A stretch of DNA of 64,000 nucleotides from CAZUDI01 sp964618975 (GTDB taxonomy: Bacteria; Desulfobacterota; Desulfomonilia; UBA1062): the NCBI GenBank assembly GCA_964618975.1, contig CAZUDI010000011.1:1-64000 (forward strand), written 5' to 3'. The notes beneath the pieces were generated by a model, which was not told the DNA's origin, ran no database searches, and saw only the letters and a program-made list of their open reading frames with translations. Each line of letters opens with the position of its first letter. The first letter of the stretch is position 1. Both the position numbers and the translations under genes were made by a program. This document shows, piece after piece, positions 15,809-24,084 of the stretch.

Positions 15809-16864
15809 TCAAACGATGCGTATGTGTGAACCCTTGATAACCGCGTACACCTCATCCCCGGGCTTGAGCTGCAGGCGCTCCACGGCATTGTTCGCCACAA
15901 GCACGGTGAAGGAGATGTGACCGGATGATAGCCTCAGGATACAGGTGTTCCCCTCGGAGACGATCTCTTCCAGGATGGACCTCAGGATGTTCTGCGCCGA
16001 GATCGTCCCCGGTCTGGTTTTGGTGACGATGATATTCTCCGGCCGGATAACGATTCTCACATCGGTTCCGGGTTCTGCCTGGTCGAGACTGATGAGGTCG
16101 ATCCCTTTGACCTGGACCAAGCTGACCCCCTCCCGACATTCCGAGACCTTCCCGTCAAAGATGCTGGCCCCGACAAAATCCGCGATGAATTTCGAGTTCG
16201 GACGGTTGAAGATCTGCTCGGTGGTGCCGAACTGCAGCATCCGACCTTCGCGGAAAATCGCCACCTTATCGGCCAGGGCCCAGACGTCCTTCATATCGTG
16301 GGTGATGTGAATGACCGTGGTGCCGCGTTCCTTGATGGCGCGTTTCAGGAGGGAGCGGGTCTCCCGCCTTGTCTGGGGGTCCAGGGCCGAGAGCGGCTCG
16401 TCCATGAGCAGGAGCTTCGGCCGGACCACCAGCGCCCTGGCCAGGGCCGCCCGTTGCTGCTCACCCCCTGACAGGGTATCCGGTTTTCTATGGAGCAGGT
16501 GATCGATTCCCAGGGAGGAGGCCATGGCGTGAACCTTTTCCCGGATACCGCGCTTCTCGATCTTTTTGAGACCATAGGCGATATTTTGAAACACCGTGAA
16601 GTGGGGGAGCAGGGCATAATCCTGATAGACGATCCCGATCCTGCGTTTTTCCGGGAGCTGGTCGGTGATATCTTTGTTTTCCAGGAAAATACGGCCGGAA
16701 TCCGGCTTCCAGAAGCCGATGAGGCTCTCCAGGAGAATGGTCTTTCCCGCACCGGTAGGTCCGATGATATTGAGGTATTCCCCCTGTTCCAGTTCAAAAA
16801 AGATCCCCCGCAGGTGAAATTCACCCAGGTTGATGGACAGGTCCTCTATCCGGAGGAAACTCAC
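15809..16864 (-). CDS. modC: Molybdate/tungstate ABC transporter, ATP-binding subunit
   Basis: A 351-residue ABC ATPase with Walker A GPTGAGKT (35-42), signature LSGGEQQR and Walker B LLLMDEP, with the H-loop in IHITHDM. After the ATPase domain (about 1-235) comes a TOBE/Mop-like tail (about 240-350) that in ModC-type proteins binds oxyanions and regulates uptake. It overlaps the permease gene by four bases (ATGA). Together with modA and modB it makes a complete importer. Molybdate is assumed from the family and from the storage protein nearby; tungstate (WtpC) is equally possible. Confidence 0.85.
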   Translation of the reverse strand: MSFLRIEDLSINLGEFHLRGIFFELEQGEYLNIIGPTGAGKTILLESLIGFWKPDSGRIFLENKDITDQLPEKRRIGIVYQDYALLPHFTVFQNIAYGLKKIEKRGIREKVHAMASSLGIDHLLHRKPDTLSGGEQQRAALARALVVRPKLLLMDEPLSALDPQTRRETRSLLKRAIKERGTTVIHITHDMKDVWALADKVAIFREGRMLQFGTTEQIFNRPNSKFIADFVGASIFDGKVSECREGVSLVQVKGIDLISLDQAEPGTDVRIVIRPENIIVTKTRPGTISAQNILRSILEEIVSEGNTCILRLSSGHISFTVLVANNAVERLQLKPGDEVYAVIKGSHIRIV

Positions 16865-17643
16865 AATCCCACCTCGGTCTTCTCAAAGATGTAGATGGCG
16901 ATGAAGGACACGACCATGAGCACGATGCCGCTCGTTAGCGCCATGCCCATATTTCCATAAGAGATGTTGAGATACAGGGTGATCGGCAGGACCTCGGTCT
17001 TCATGTAGGTTCCCCCGGCCAGGATCAGGACGGTTCCGAAGGTGCCGATACACCGTGCGAAGGCGATGACCGTGGAGGCCAGGATCCCGTTTCTCGACAG
17101 GGGCAGCGAGACATGCAGGAAGGTTTCGGCCATGGAATACCCGAGCGAGCGCGAGACGAACTCCATGCGCGGGTCGATATAATCGAAGGTGGATTTCATG
17201 ATGCGGCTGGCGTAGGGCAGGGCGGTGAAGAACTGGGCCACGACGACCCCTTTGATCGTGAAGACGAAATTGAGGCCGGCCGATTGCAGGGCCTTGCCCA
17301 CCCACGTGTTCCCGAACAGCAGCAGCAGGCAGAGGCCCAGGACCAGTTCCGGAAAGGCCACAGGCAGATCGATGATGGTCTTGACAAAGCTCTTGCCGAA
17401 AAATTGGAAACGCGAAAGGGTATATCCGATGGGCAGGGAAAAGAACATGACCAGGATCGTGGATATGAGCCCGGTGATAAGCGAGAGCTTCAGGGAATAC
17501 CGCATCTCCTCACTGAACAGGTTGTTCCATACATCCTGAGCATCGGGCACGAGAAAAAGCGATACGATGGCAAAGACGAGCAGCACCGTGATGAACAGCG
17601 AGATGGTGATGAACGTCAGTCTGAAGAGATCGAGCTTGCGCAT
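16861..17643 (-). CDS. modB: Molybdate/tungstate ABC transporter, permease subunit
   Basis: A 260-residue inner-membrane protein with about six hydrophobic helices: LTFITISLFITVLLVFAIVS at the N-terminus, then ISTILVMFFSLPIGYTL and later ones. The EAA coupling loop is recognisable near 170-185 (ARSLGYSMAETFLHVSLPL-like: SRSLGYSMAETFLHVSLPL), which docks on ModC. The segment LPVAFPELVLGLCLLLLFG is typical of the ModB/WtpB family. The gene lies between modA (24-base gap) and modC (4-base overlap). Confidence 0.87.
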   Translation of the reverse strand: MRKLDLFRLTFITISLFITVLLVFAIVSLFLVPDAQDVWNNLFSEEMRYSLKLSLITGLISTILVMFFSLPIGYTLSRFQFFGKSFVKTIIDLPVAFPELVLGLCLLLLFGNTWVGKALQSAGLNFVFTIKGVVVAQFFTALPYASRIMKSTFDYIDPRMEFVSRSLGYSMAETFLHVSLPLSRNGILASTVIAFARCIGTFGTVLILAGGTYMKTEVLPITLYLNISYGNMGMALTSGIVLMVVSFIAIYIFEKTEVGL

Positions 17644-17667
17644 GGGCAGCGGCCTTTCACCTCCCGG

Positions 17668-18432
17668 CTACTTGGTTTCGCAGGGCTCGAACCCCCATTT
17701 CTGGAAGACCTGAATGCCCGCAGCGGATGATATGTAGTCATTAAATTTCATGGCCATATCCTTGTTTGGTGCCTTGGTGCATACCGCCGTGGGGATGGTT
17801 TTGATGATGTTCATCTCTGCGGGTATCTTGACGACCTCCAGTTTGCCCTTGCCTTCCGCCCAGGTTACCAGATCTTCCCAGATGATCGCCGCATCCACCT
17901 GACTGAGGGCGATATAGATCAGGAGCTGATTCACGGTGGGGGCATAGACCGTTATATTGGGCGAGACCTTTTCCCAGAGCTCATTCTTGACGAGTATCTG
18001 CTTGGCCACGCGTCCGATGGCCGGGGCCTTGGGATCGCCGATGCTGACCCTGACTCCCGGTCTTGCCAGGTCTTCCAGGCCTTCAATCTGTGCAGGATTG
18101 CCCTTGGGGACGGCGATCACCGGGAGGTGCAGGACGACCTTTCTGATGGTCTCCTCGATAACCCAACCGTTTTTGAGGGCGTCCTCGGTGTATTTTTCCG
18201 CCCCGGGAATGAGCACATCACAGGGTTGTCCCGCAGCCACCTGGGAGAAGATCTCCCCCGAACTGCCGTAATGAATGTCCGCCTGTATTCCGTGAAGCTT
18301 CTCGAAAGCGCCTTTCAGCTCTTCCATAGGCTTGATCAACCCCGCGCCACTGTAGACAATCAGGTCTGCGGCAAAGGCGTTGGATGCAAAGAATACAGCT
18401 GTACACAATATCAATAATCGTTTCCCCAACAT
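17668..18432 (-). CDS. modA: Molybdate/tungstate ABC transporter, periplasmic binding protein
   Basis: A 254-residue substrate-binding protein. A Sec signal (ILCTAVFFASNAFA, cut near residue 21) precedes a ModA-type two-lobe fold: VYSGAGLIKPMEELKGAF, YGSSGEIFSQVAAGQPCDV and PTAVCTKAPNKD. No lipobox is seen, so it is likely a free periplasmic protein. The AAAGGAGAGGTCC ribosome site precedes the ATG. It is first of modABC and has its own candidate promoter. The oxyanion bound cannot be told from sequence. Confidence 0.85.
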   Translation of the reverse strand: MLGKRLLILCTAVFFASNAFAADLIVYSGAGLIKPMEELKGAFEKLHGIQADIHYGSSGEIFSQVAAGQPCDVLIPGAEKYTEDALKNGWVIEETIRKVVLHLPVIAVPKGNPAQIEGLEDLARPGVRVSIGDPKAPAIGRVAKQILVKNELWEKVSPNITVYAPTVNQLLIYIALSQVDAAIIWEDLVTWAEGKGKLEVVKIPAEMNIIKTIPTAVCTKAPNKDMAMKFNDYISSAAGIQVFQKWGFEPCETK

Positions 18433-18523
18433 TGGACCTCTCCTTTCTTGAGGGTGGATCTACTTGATTATCCAAGATGATATCTTCTCTTTGATGCAAT
18501 GACCTAGCTATTAAAGTATGGCT

Positions 18524-18551
18524 AGCATAAGCACAATACCCTGTCAATCAA
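18524..18551 (-). promoter_or_regulatory. Candidate promoter for modABC
   Basis: On the minus strand, TTGATT (18546-18551), a 16-base spacer and TATGCT (18524-18529). A 13-base string, TTATGCTAGCCAT, covering this -10 also occurs upstream of the PLP enzyme gene (728-740). No ModE palindrome was identified. Confidence 0.42.
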
Positions 18552-18666
18552 CACAGTCTCTGTACAGAATCACAAAAAGGGAATGCGTCCCGGGCGCTTA
18601 AGGAAGGCAAATTGAGACATATCCTGCAAAGGGCCGGGTATCACCTGCGGACCCTCTCACGACGCC

Positions 18667-20238
18667 TCACCAGGCGTCCTGGAGCAGACGGCAGATGGTA
18701 TCCGCACTGTTGTCGGACACCTGGGGGGTTTGCGAATACTGAGACTGAGAATAGTGTGTTTCCATGTAATTGACTACCTCGGTGGCCAGGTAGGCAAAGG
18801 CCTCCTCGGCGCTCACGCATCCGTCGCCGTCGCTGTTGGCGGGCAGTTCCGGGACGGTTGCCGATGCAGTCTGGTTTTCGTGATCGAGTCCCAGGCCCTG
18901 CGTCAGATAGTAGGTGAAGAAGCCGTTTCTAAGGTTATCATCTGCAAACGAGGATTCGGTGGCACTCGCGGCGGTGATCACGAAGATGTTATTGGCGCTA
19001 AGCGCGCGGCATATGTCCGTGACGCCTGAGGTGAGGTCGCCCGTGGCTTCCTTTTTGGGCGGGGCCAGGTATCTGGAGTGCAGGATGACATCGGTGGCGC
19101 GCGCGATGAAGCCGCCGCTGTAGCAGCTGTCCAGCAGCACGATCACGTTGGCTAGGCCGTTGCCGGGATTGGGTACATCCGCCAGGTAATCGGCGAGATC
19201 GTCGGATGAAATCCAGTCCGAGAGAGAATAGGACTCATCATCCCAGTAGGTGCACAGGTAGGCCCTGCCGGACGAAGAGCTGCCATGACCCGAATAGTGG
19301 AACAGCAGCAGGTCGCAACTGTCCATGTCCTGTGCGAGGGTGGCAAGCGCGCCGCGCACCGCGCTGCGCGTGGCGGCACTGTCGGTCAGCACCGTGAAGG
19401 AGGCGCCCGCGCCGCTCCACATGTTGCGTACCTCAAGGGCCGAGCGCAGGTCGTCCACGTCATTGATACAGTATTCCAGGTCATCATCAATTCCTAGATA
19501 GTCATCGATGCCCACCAGCAGGGCCAGGCTGCGGCCGAAGGAAACCGCCAAGGAGAGCCCGGCGTGCGTCTCGTCCCCGTCGCTGCACAGCACATAGGCA
19601 TACACGCTGCGATGTCCACAGGTGGTGTCGGTATAGGTCAGGGTATAGGAACCTTCCGCAGGGGAGCTGAACTCCTCCGGGGCATAGTACTGCCCGGCGC
19701 TCACGATGAAGATATCGTCCTGCGTCAGGCTGTCTACGGGACCGGATTCCGCATCAAGCACGCTTAAGTCGAGGGTAACTAAGGGAAAGGCGCTGGTGTC
19801 CAGGGCGTCGATCTGGATCGTATAGTCGGCTTGCGCCTGGGCGGGAAGGCCGGTATATACGACGCGCCCCGCGCTCTCGCCGCCGGAGGTATCCAGGCAG
19901 GTGACCTTGCAGACATAGCTGATCCCATTGGTCAATCCGGTGATCGCGTAGCTGGTGGTCGAAGGGCTCAAGGCCGAGGCGGCGCAGGTGAAGTGCGTCC
20001 CGCCGTCTGAGCTGTAGTAGACACGATATCCGTCCAGGTCAGCGGTATCGGGGGCCGTCCAGCTGAGCGTGATGCAGCCGTCGGAGACGACGGCGTTCAG
20101 CCCCGAGATCTCCCTGGCGCGCGTGACGTCGGTGGGCAGGAAGACGATATCCGTGCCGTCGTCGCGTGCGCAGCCTCCGAGCGCACACACAAACAACAGC
20201 ACCATGAACATGAGAATATGGGGGTAGCGCCAAGGCAT
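18667..20238 (-). CDS. Caspase-like (peptidase C14) lipoprotein with Fn3 and EF-hand-like segments
   Basis: A 523-residue predicted lipoprotein. The lipobox LGGC places lipidated Cys23 after one hydrophobic segment (8-20). A fibronectin type III-like domain follows (about 45-132, with WTAPDTADLDGYRVYY). The caspase domain spans about 235-450 with a complete dyad: His318 in FHYSGHGS and Cys372 in LLDSCYSGG. A Ca-binding-like loop NSDGDGCVSAEE is at 468-479. It should be a membrane-tethered, probably periplasmic-facing cysteine peptidase with Arg/Lys- or Asp-type preference unknown. ATG at 20238 gives a clean signal; 20247 is an alternative. It lies 97 bases after the twin-E1 gene. Confidence 0.85.
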   Translation of the reverse strand: MPWRYPHILMFMVLLFVCALGGCARDDGTDIVFLPTDVTRAREISGLNAVVSDGCITLSWTAPDTADLDGYRVYYSSDGGTHFTCAASALSPSTTSYAITGLTNGISYVCKVTCLDTSGGESAGRVVYTGLPAQAQADYTIQIDALDTSAFPLVTLDLSVLDAESGPVDSLTQDDIFIVSAGQYYAPEEFSSPAEGSYTLTYTDTTCGHRSVYAYVLCSDGDETHAGLSLAVSFGRSLALLVGIDDYLGIDDDLEYCINDVDDLRSALEVRNMWSGAGASFTVLTDSAATRSAVRGALATLAQDMDSCDLLLFHYSGHGSSSSGRAYLCTYWDDESYSLSDWISSDDLADYLADVPNPGNGLANVIVLLDSCYSGGFIARATDVILHSRYLAPPKKEATGDLTSGVTDICRALSANNIFVITAASATESSFADDNLRNGFFTYYLTQGLGLDHENQTASATVPELPANSDGDGCVSAEEAFAYLATEVVNYMETHYSQSQYSQTPQVSDNSADTICRLLQDAW

Positions 20239-20335
20239 GCACGCCATTCTAATGCAGACCCTCAAAGCGTGCAATGCCTGTGTGGGGAAGCGCGAAAAAG
20301 ATGGTGCCGGGATACATGGCCCTGAACGCCCGCAA

Positions 20336-22360
20336 TCACCGGCGGGAGCCTTTGTCCCGGCGGTCCTGGTGGATCTTGAGCAGGGCGAAGAAATTGCGCC
20401 AGAACAGGTGCGTGAGTTTGTGCAGGACCGGCCCCACGCCACGGCCGAAGATCAGCCAGCCGAGCTTACGGTGGATGCGGATGAAGCGGCTGAAGCGTGT
20501 GAGCCGGGGACGGCCCCGGCGGATGTACCAGCAGCGCGGGGCCGCCACGGGCGCCCAGCGACCGCTGGCCAGCTTGAGTGTCTCCTGGGCCGCCAGGGAG
20601 GCCGCCATCCATTCCACGGGGCAGATGAGTGCCAACGGGCGCTTGTCAAGAAAGTATTTCCAGTACCAGCCCACGCGCCAGTCGCCCGCGGTGATGAAAT
20701 TGTACTGGGCGCAGCGGTATTCGCGGGTGTGCATCACCCGCCTGAGCCCCCGGTAGCCAAGAGGCGGAATCCCGAAGACATCCTCGATGGTGGGGGTCGC
20801 GTGCGTGAAGACGCATACCCAGGCCAGGGAACCCGAGGGCATGCACAGCACGGCGGGCCGGCCGCACCTGCGGGCGGCGCGGAAGATCAGCACGCTGTAG
20901 GCGAGGTCCTCCACGGCCGGGATGACGATGTCGGCATCTTTTACGAGGGACTCGAGCGTGAGCTCGTCGGGATAGTCGGTGTGCACGGAGATGTCGGCTG
21001 AGGGGTTGATGTCCAGGATGGACTTCCTGACCTTTTCGGTCTTGGATTCGCCGAGGCTGTGGGTGAAACACAGCAGCTGGCGGTTCATGTCGGCAGGCGC
21101 ATAGGTGCCGTTTCCCACCAGGGTGAAGTGTTCGAAACCGCAGCGGGCGAGGATCACGGCCGTGGTCTCGCCCGTGCCCGAATCCCCGATGACGAGGATG
21201 CGGGTAGCTCGGATACGCGCCTGCTCCTGAGGGGTGAAGATGCCGTAGTTACGCTCGAAGAATCGATCGTAGACAGGGTCTGACGGGGGCATGGCCTCAA
21301 TCTCTCCGGGTTGATGACCCCGCCCCACGTGCGTCTCGAAAGGTGCTGCGGTCTGGTCCGGGGGGTGCGTGTCCGTGAGTTGATATCCGGGGCAGGCCCC
21401 CGATTGGGAACGTGCACGCTTGTGCTCGCGGGTGCCTTCAAGGCGCTGGAACAGCGCCCACCAGAGGCGCTGGAAGAACTCGATGGCGGGGGCCAGCGGC
21501 GTCTGGAAGAGATACCAGAAGAGCCTGCGCTGCCAGACGAGTAGCGTCTGGAGGGAAGGCCCGCCGATGCGGTTGATATGAACGGTGCGATGGGTGAGGT
21601 ACCAGTATCTCGGCGAGGCCACGGGCCTCCATTTCCCGCTGATTACCTTGACGATCTCCTGGGCGCCCAGCGCAGAGGCCAGCCATACCGTGGGGCAGAT
21701 CTGGGCCGGGGCGAGACCCTCCTCGACGAAGCGGCGGTAGTAGTCGATTCTCCAGGCGGCCAGCGGGACATAGAAATAGGTGCCGAACTTGTAGCGCCTG
21801 AGCTCGAAGACCTCTCTGAGCTCCTCGTAGGTGGCAAGATAGGGAACCCCGTTGATGTCCTCGGCCGGGGGGCTATCGGGCATGATGATGCTCACGTTGG
21901 CCCACGTGCCGGAGGGCACCACCATCAGGGCCACTTTTCCCAGGCGCTGGCAGGCCCTGAAGACGAGCAAGCTGAAGGCCATGTCGTCGGCGGCGGGAAA
22001 GACCACGTCCGCCTGCACAATCAGCTCCTCCACACGCTTTAGCGCGAGAGAGGTGGGATGGATTTGGAGTTCGGCCTGCGGGTTGACTTCCAGGATCTGC
22101 TCGCCAATCACCTCGGCCTTGTTGCGGCCCTGGGTGCTGGTGAAACAGGCGATCTGTCGGTTCATATTGGTGGGGCCGTAGGTATCGAAATCGACGAGGG
22201 TAAAACGGCCCAGACCGCAGCGCGCCAGGATCAGGGCCACCACACCGCCGATACCGCCGCACCCGATAATGAGCACGTGGGCCTTTTGCAGGCGCTCCTG
22301 TTCCTGGGCGGTGAAGATGCCGTAATTGCGCTCAAAGAGTTCCTGATAGTCGTGTCCCAT
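20336..22360 (-). CDS. Fused twin E1/ThiF-like adenylyltransferase (one intact, one degenerate domain)
   Basis: A 674-residue protein with two homologous ThiF/MoeB/E1-type Rossmann domains. Copy 1 (about 5-265) has the ATP loop GCGGIGG (33-39), Asp57 and Asp59 in LVDFDTYGPTNMNRQ and Lys81 in GRNKAEV. Copy 2 (about 363-620) starts with the same FERNYGIFT-QEQ segment, but its loop is GDSGTGE (392-398) and DFD has become GNG (416-418), so it is probably inactive for adenylation. Neither copy shows the CxxC zinc pairs or an obvious E1 catalytic cysteine. The arrangement mirrors the active/inactive pair of eukaryotic Uba1, in reverse order. No ubiquitin-like protein or JAB peptidase is nearby. Confidence 0.82.
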   Translation of the reverse strand: MGHDYQELFERNYGIFTAQEQERLQKAHVLIIGCGGIGGVVALILARCGLGRFTLVDFDTYGPTNMNRQIACFTSTQGRNKAEVIGEQILEVNPQAELQIHPTSLALKRVEELIVQADVVFPAADDMAFSLLVFRACQRLGKVALMVVPSGTWANVSIIMPDSPPAEDINGVPYLATYEELREVFELRRYKFGTYFYVPLAAWRIDYYRRFVEEGLAPAQICPTVWLASALGAQEIVKVISGKWRPVASPRYWYLTHRTVHINRIGGPSLQTLLVWQRRLFWYLFQTPLAPAIEFFQRLWWALFQRLEGTREHKRARSQSGACPGYQLTDTHPPDQTAAPFETHVGRGHQPGEIEAMPPSDPVYDRFFERNYGIFTPQEQARIRATRILVIGDSGTGETTAVILARCGFEHFTLVGNGTYAPADMNRQLLCFTHSLGESKTEKVRKSILDINPSADISVHTDYPDELTLESLVKDADIVIPAVEDLAYSVLIFRAARRCGRPAVLCMPSGSLAWVCVFTHATPTIEDVFGIPPLGYRGLRRVMHTREYRCAQYNFITAGDWRVGWYWKYFLDKRPLALICPVEWMAASLAAQETLKLASGRWAPVAAPRCWYIRRGRPRLTRFSRFIRIHRKLGWLIFGRGVGPVLHKLTHLFWRNFFALLKIHQDRRDKGSRR

Positions 22361-22532
22361 GCATTCCTTTCCCGGGGCAAGGCCCTTAAGGTATAATACA
22401 TGCATCGGTTACCTGTCAAAGAAGATCAGACTCGATCACCTGGGATCGAAACCAGAGCCGCTGATCTTCCCGTCCGGCGCGAGGACCTGTCCGCAGGGGA
22501 TCAACCTAACCGGTCTCCGGCGATGGGGGGGA

Positions 22533-23171
22533 TCAGCCCCGTTCTCGCACGGGTGGAAGGGTGACGAGCCCGTGCAGCAGGGGGGAGAGCAACCCCGCGA
22601 CCCCGGCGGCGATGGCGACGCGGTAGGGCGGGAGAAAGTACATGACCACGTCCACCGGCACGGTGTACTGGATCTGTGACTGTCCCACAACGGGCAGCCC
22701 TGAGCGGGAGCAGGCGTAAAGGAGGGCAAGGTAGAAGCCCACCGTGTAGAGGAGCATGCAGATCGCATTCCACAGGAGGAAGAGCCTGCCCTTGCGGCCA
22801 GCCATGGTGCTGCCCCAGAAGGCCAGCAGGAGATAGCCGCACAGCAGGAGAAACAGGACTATCACGGCGATGACAGGCGTCTCGATGACATATGTGAGCC
22901 CCTCGGGCGGCAGGTTGTGCCGCAGGAGGTAGGGGAAGGCCCGGATGGTGTAGGCCCCGCCGTAGATGCCCGAGTACCACCAGGGATGGAAGATGGTGGC
23001 GAAGAAGACGATCCCGCTGGCCAATCCCAGGGGATTGTACAGGCGCAACTCATGGAAATGTCCGCCCAAGGCCTGAATGAGGCCCCGCCAGCCGGCCGCA
23101 CCCCGGCCGGCCAGACGCTCTTGCGTGGCCGGGTCGATCAGGAGGCGTGTGAGAATATCGACGATCTGCAT
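22533..23171 (-). CDS. Polytopic membrane protein beside the twin-E1 gene, unknown function
   Basis: A 212-residue protein with about four or five hydrophobic helices: LGLASGIVFFATIFHPWWYS, TPVIAVIVLFLLLCGYLLLAFW, ICMLLYTVGFYLALLYAC, and a C-terminal pair around VDVVMYFLPPYRVAIAAGVAGLL. No family is recognised. The start at 23171 has a GAGGTGAT ribosome site. It is co-oriented with the twin-E1 gene and 172 bases upstream of it. It could be the membrane partner of the caspase/E1 group, which is inferred from position alone. Confidence 0.65.
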   Translation of the reverse strand: MQIVDILTRLLIDPATQERLAGRGAAGWRGLIQALGGHFHELRLYNPLGLASGIVFFATIFHPWWYSGIYGGAYTIRAFPYLLRHNLPPEGLTYVIETPVIAVIVLFLLLCGYLLLAFWGSTMAGRKGRLFLLWNAICMLLYTVGFYLALLYACSRSGLPVVGQSQIQYTVPVDVVMYFLPPYRVAIAAGVAGLLSPLLHGLVTLPPVRERG

Positions 23172-23476
23172 GACATCACCTCGCAATACTGTGGTGGAAA
23201 AGGTCCAGAGTGTATCTGTCCATAGGTTTATTTAATCGCTACGGGATCGCATTTCCAGCCGCTGACGGCATTCATGGCTATGGATCGTCGAATTTTCTTA
23301 CCGCTGGCGCTGTCGAGGAGGTCCAGGGCAAGCCCAGAGGTTTCGATGCAAGCGCCGGATTCAGTGACGCTCACGCGCCGGACGGGGAGAAGGGTGGGGA
23401 ATCAAGGACGCAGCGCCTTGCACCCTTGGCGGGCTGATCCTGGCGGCGGGCGGTGCATATACGAGCCCTCCCGACC
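23172..23476. other. Intergenic region with decayed repeat-like sequence
   Basis: About 305 bases. It contains TTTAATCGCTACGGGATCG (23230-23248), TCGAATTTTCTTACCGCTGG and TCCAGGGCAAGCCC in repeat-family order, probably one or two eroded repeat copies. No gene was seen. Confidence 0.45.
23229..23340 (+). repeat. Decayed dispersed repeat, candidate copy
   Basis: It carries the TTTAATCGCTA border and, further on, GTCGAATTTTC, CCGCTGGCGC and CCAGGGCAAGCCC. The spacing is longer than in good copies, suggesting an insertion or two partial copies. Confidence 0.4.
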
Positions 23477-23989
23477 TCAGGACTCTTCTTTCTCTTCATC
23501 CGCCTCGAACTCGATCATCTTGGAGGGCGCGGAATCCTGCGAGATGGCCTTCTGCGGGACGAAGACCTTTCGGACAAAGGCGCTCAGGCCGGTCTCGGTC
23601 TTCTGGATCTCCTCTTCGGCCTCCTTGAGCACGATCTCCCAGGTGGCGGCAAAGCCCGGTGCCCGGGCGAACATGGAGTGGATGGCCTTGTCGTAGACAT
23701 GCAGCTGGCGTATCTCGTGGCGGCCGGGCTTCTGCTGCAGGGACTTGACGGTGACCCTCAGGTTTTCGTTTTCGCGCCGGATCTTCTCGAATTCCTCCTC
23801 GCGGGTCTTGTGTCCCTTGGCGTCGATCTCCATCTTGGTGAAGAGGCTTTCCCTGAGCTTTTTCAGCTCCCCCTTGAGTTTGCGCGCGCTTAGCAGCCCT
23901 TTGAGCCAGACAACGAGGGTGACCAGCAGTCCGATGGCCAGGCCGAGCAGAAAGGGGTTGTTCCGGAAAAAGGTGATTACGTCGGTCAT
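23477..23989 (-). CDS. Membrane-anchored coiled-coil protein, unknown function
   Basis: A 170-residue protein with one N-terminal transmembrane helix (about 12-32, PFLLGLAIGLLVTLVVWL). A Lys/Glu-rich coiled-coil stretch follows (about 35-85, LKKLRESLFTKMEID, EEEFEKIRRENENLRV), then a less charged middle part and a very acidic tail. The topology suggests a cytoplasmic coiled coil tethered to the inner membrane. No family is recognised. It has its own promoter-like sequence at the end of the helicase gene. Confidence 0.7.
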   Translation of the reverse strand: MTDVITFFRNNPFLLGLAIGLLVTLVVWLKGLLSARKLKGELKKLRESLFTKMEIDAKGHKTREEEFEKIRRENENLRVTVKSLQQKPGRHEIRQLHVYDKAIHSMFARAPGFAATWEIVLKEAEEEIQKTETGLSAFVRKVFVPQKAISQDSAPSKMIEFEADEEKEES

Positions 23990-24055
23990 GACAGGTTATC
24001 CTTGCTATTTAATTTTCATCATTCGCTCTATCGACAATTCATCGTTATAATTCAA

Positions 24056-24084
24056 CACATAATGCCCTGAGCGCGCTTTGTCAA
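24056..24084 (-). promoter_or_regulatory. Candidate promoter for the anchored coiled-coil gene
   Basis: On the minus strand, TTGACA (24079-24084), a 17-base spacer and TATGTG (24056-24061). The -35 overlaps the last codons of the helicase gene. Confidence 0.5.

Noticed and set aside
728..18533. Shared 13-mer TTATGCTAGCCAT upstream of the PLP enzyme and modA as a common operator
   Set aside because: A single 13-base match within 64 kb is expected by chance in all-against-all comparison; only two sites and no symmetry beyond GCTAGC.
18574..18592. Possible minus-strand terminator after the caspase gene
   Set aside because: A weak 4-bp stem (GGGA/TCCC) followed by TTTTTG; too weak to call.
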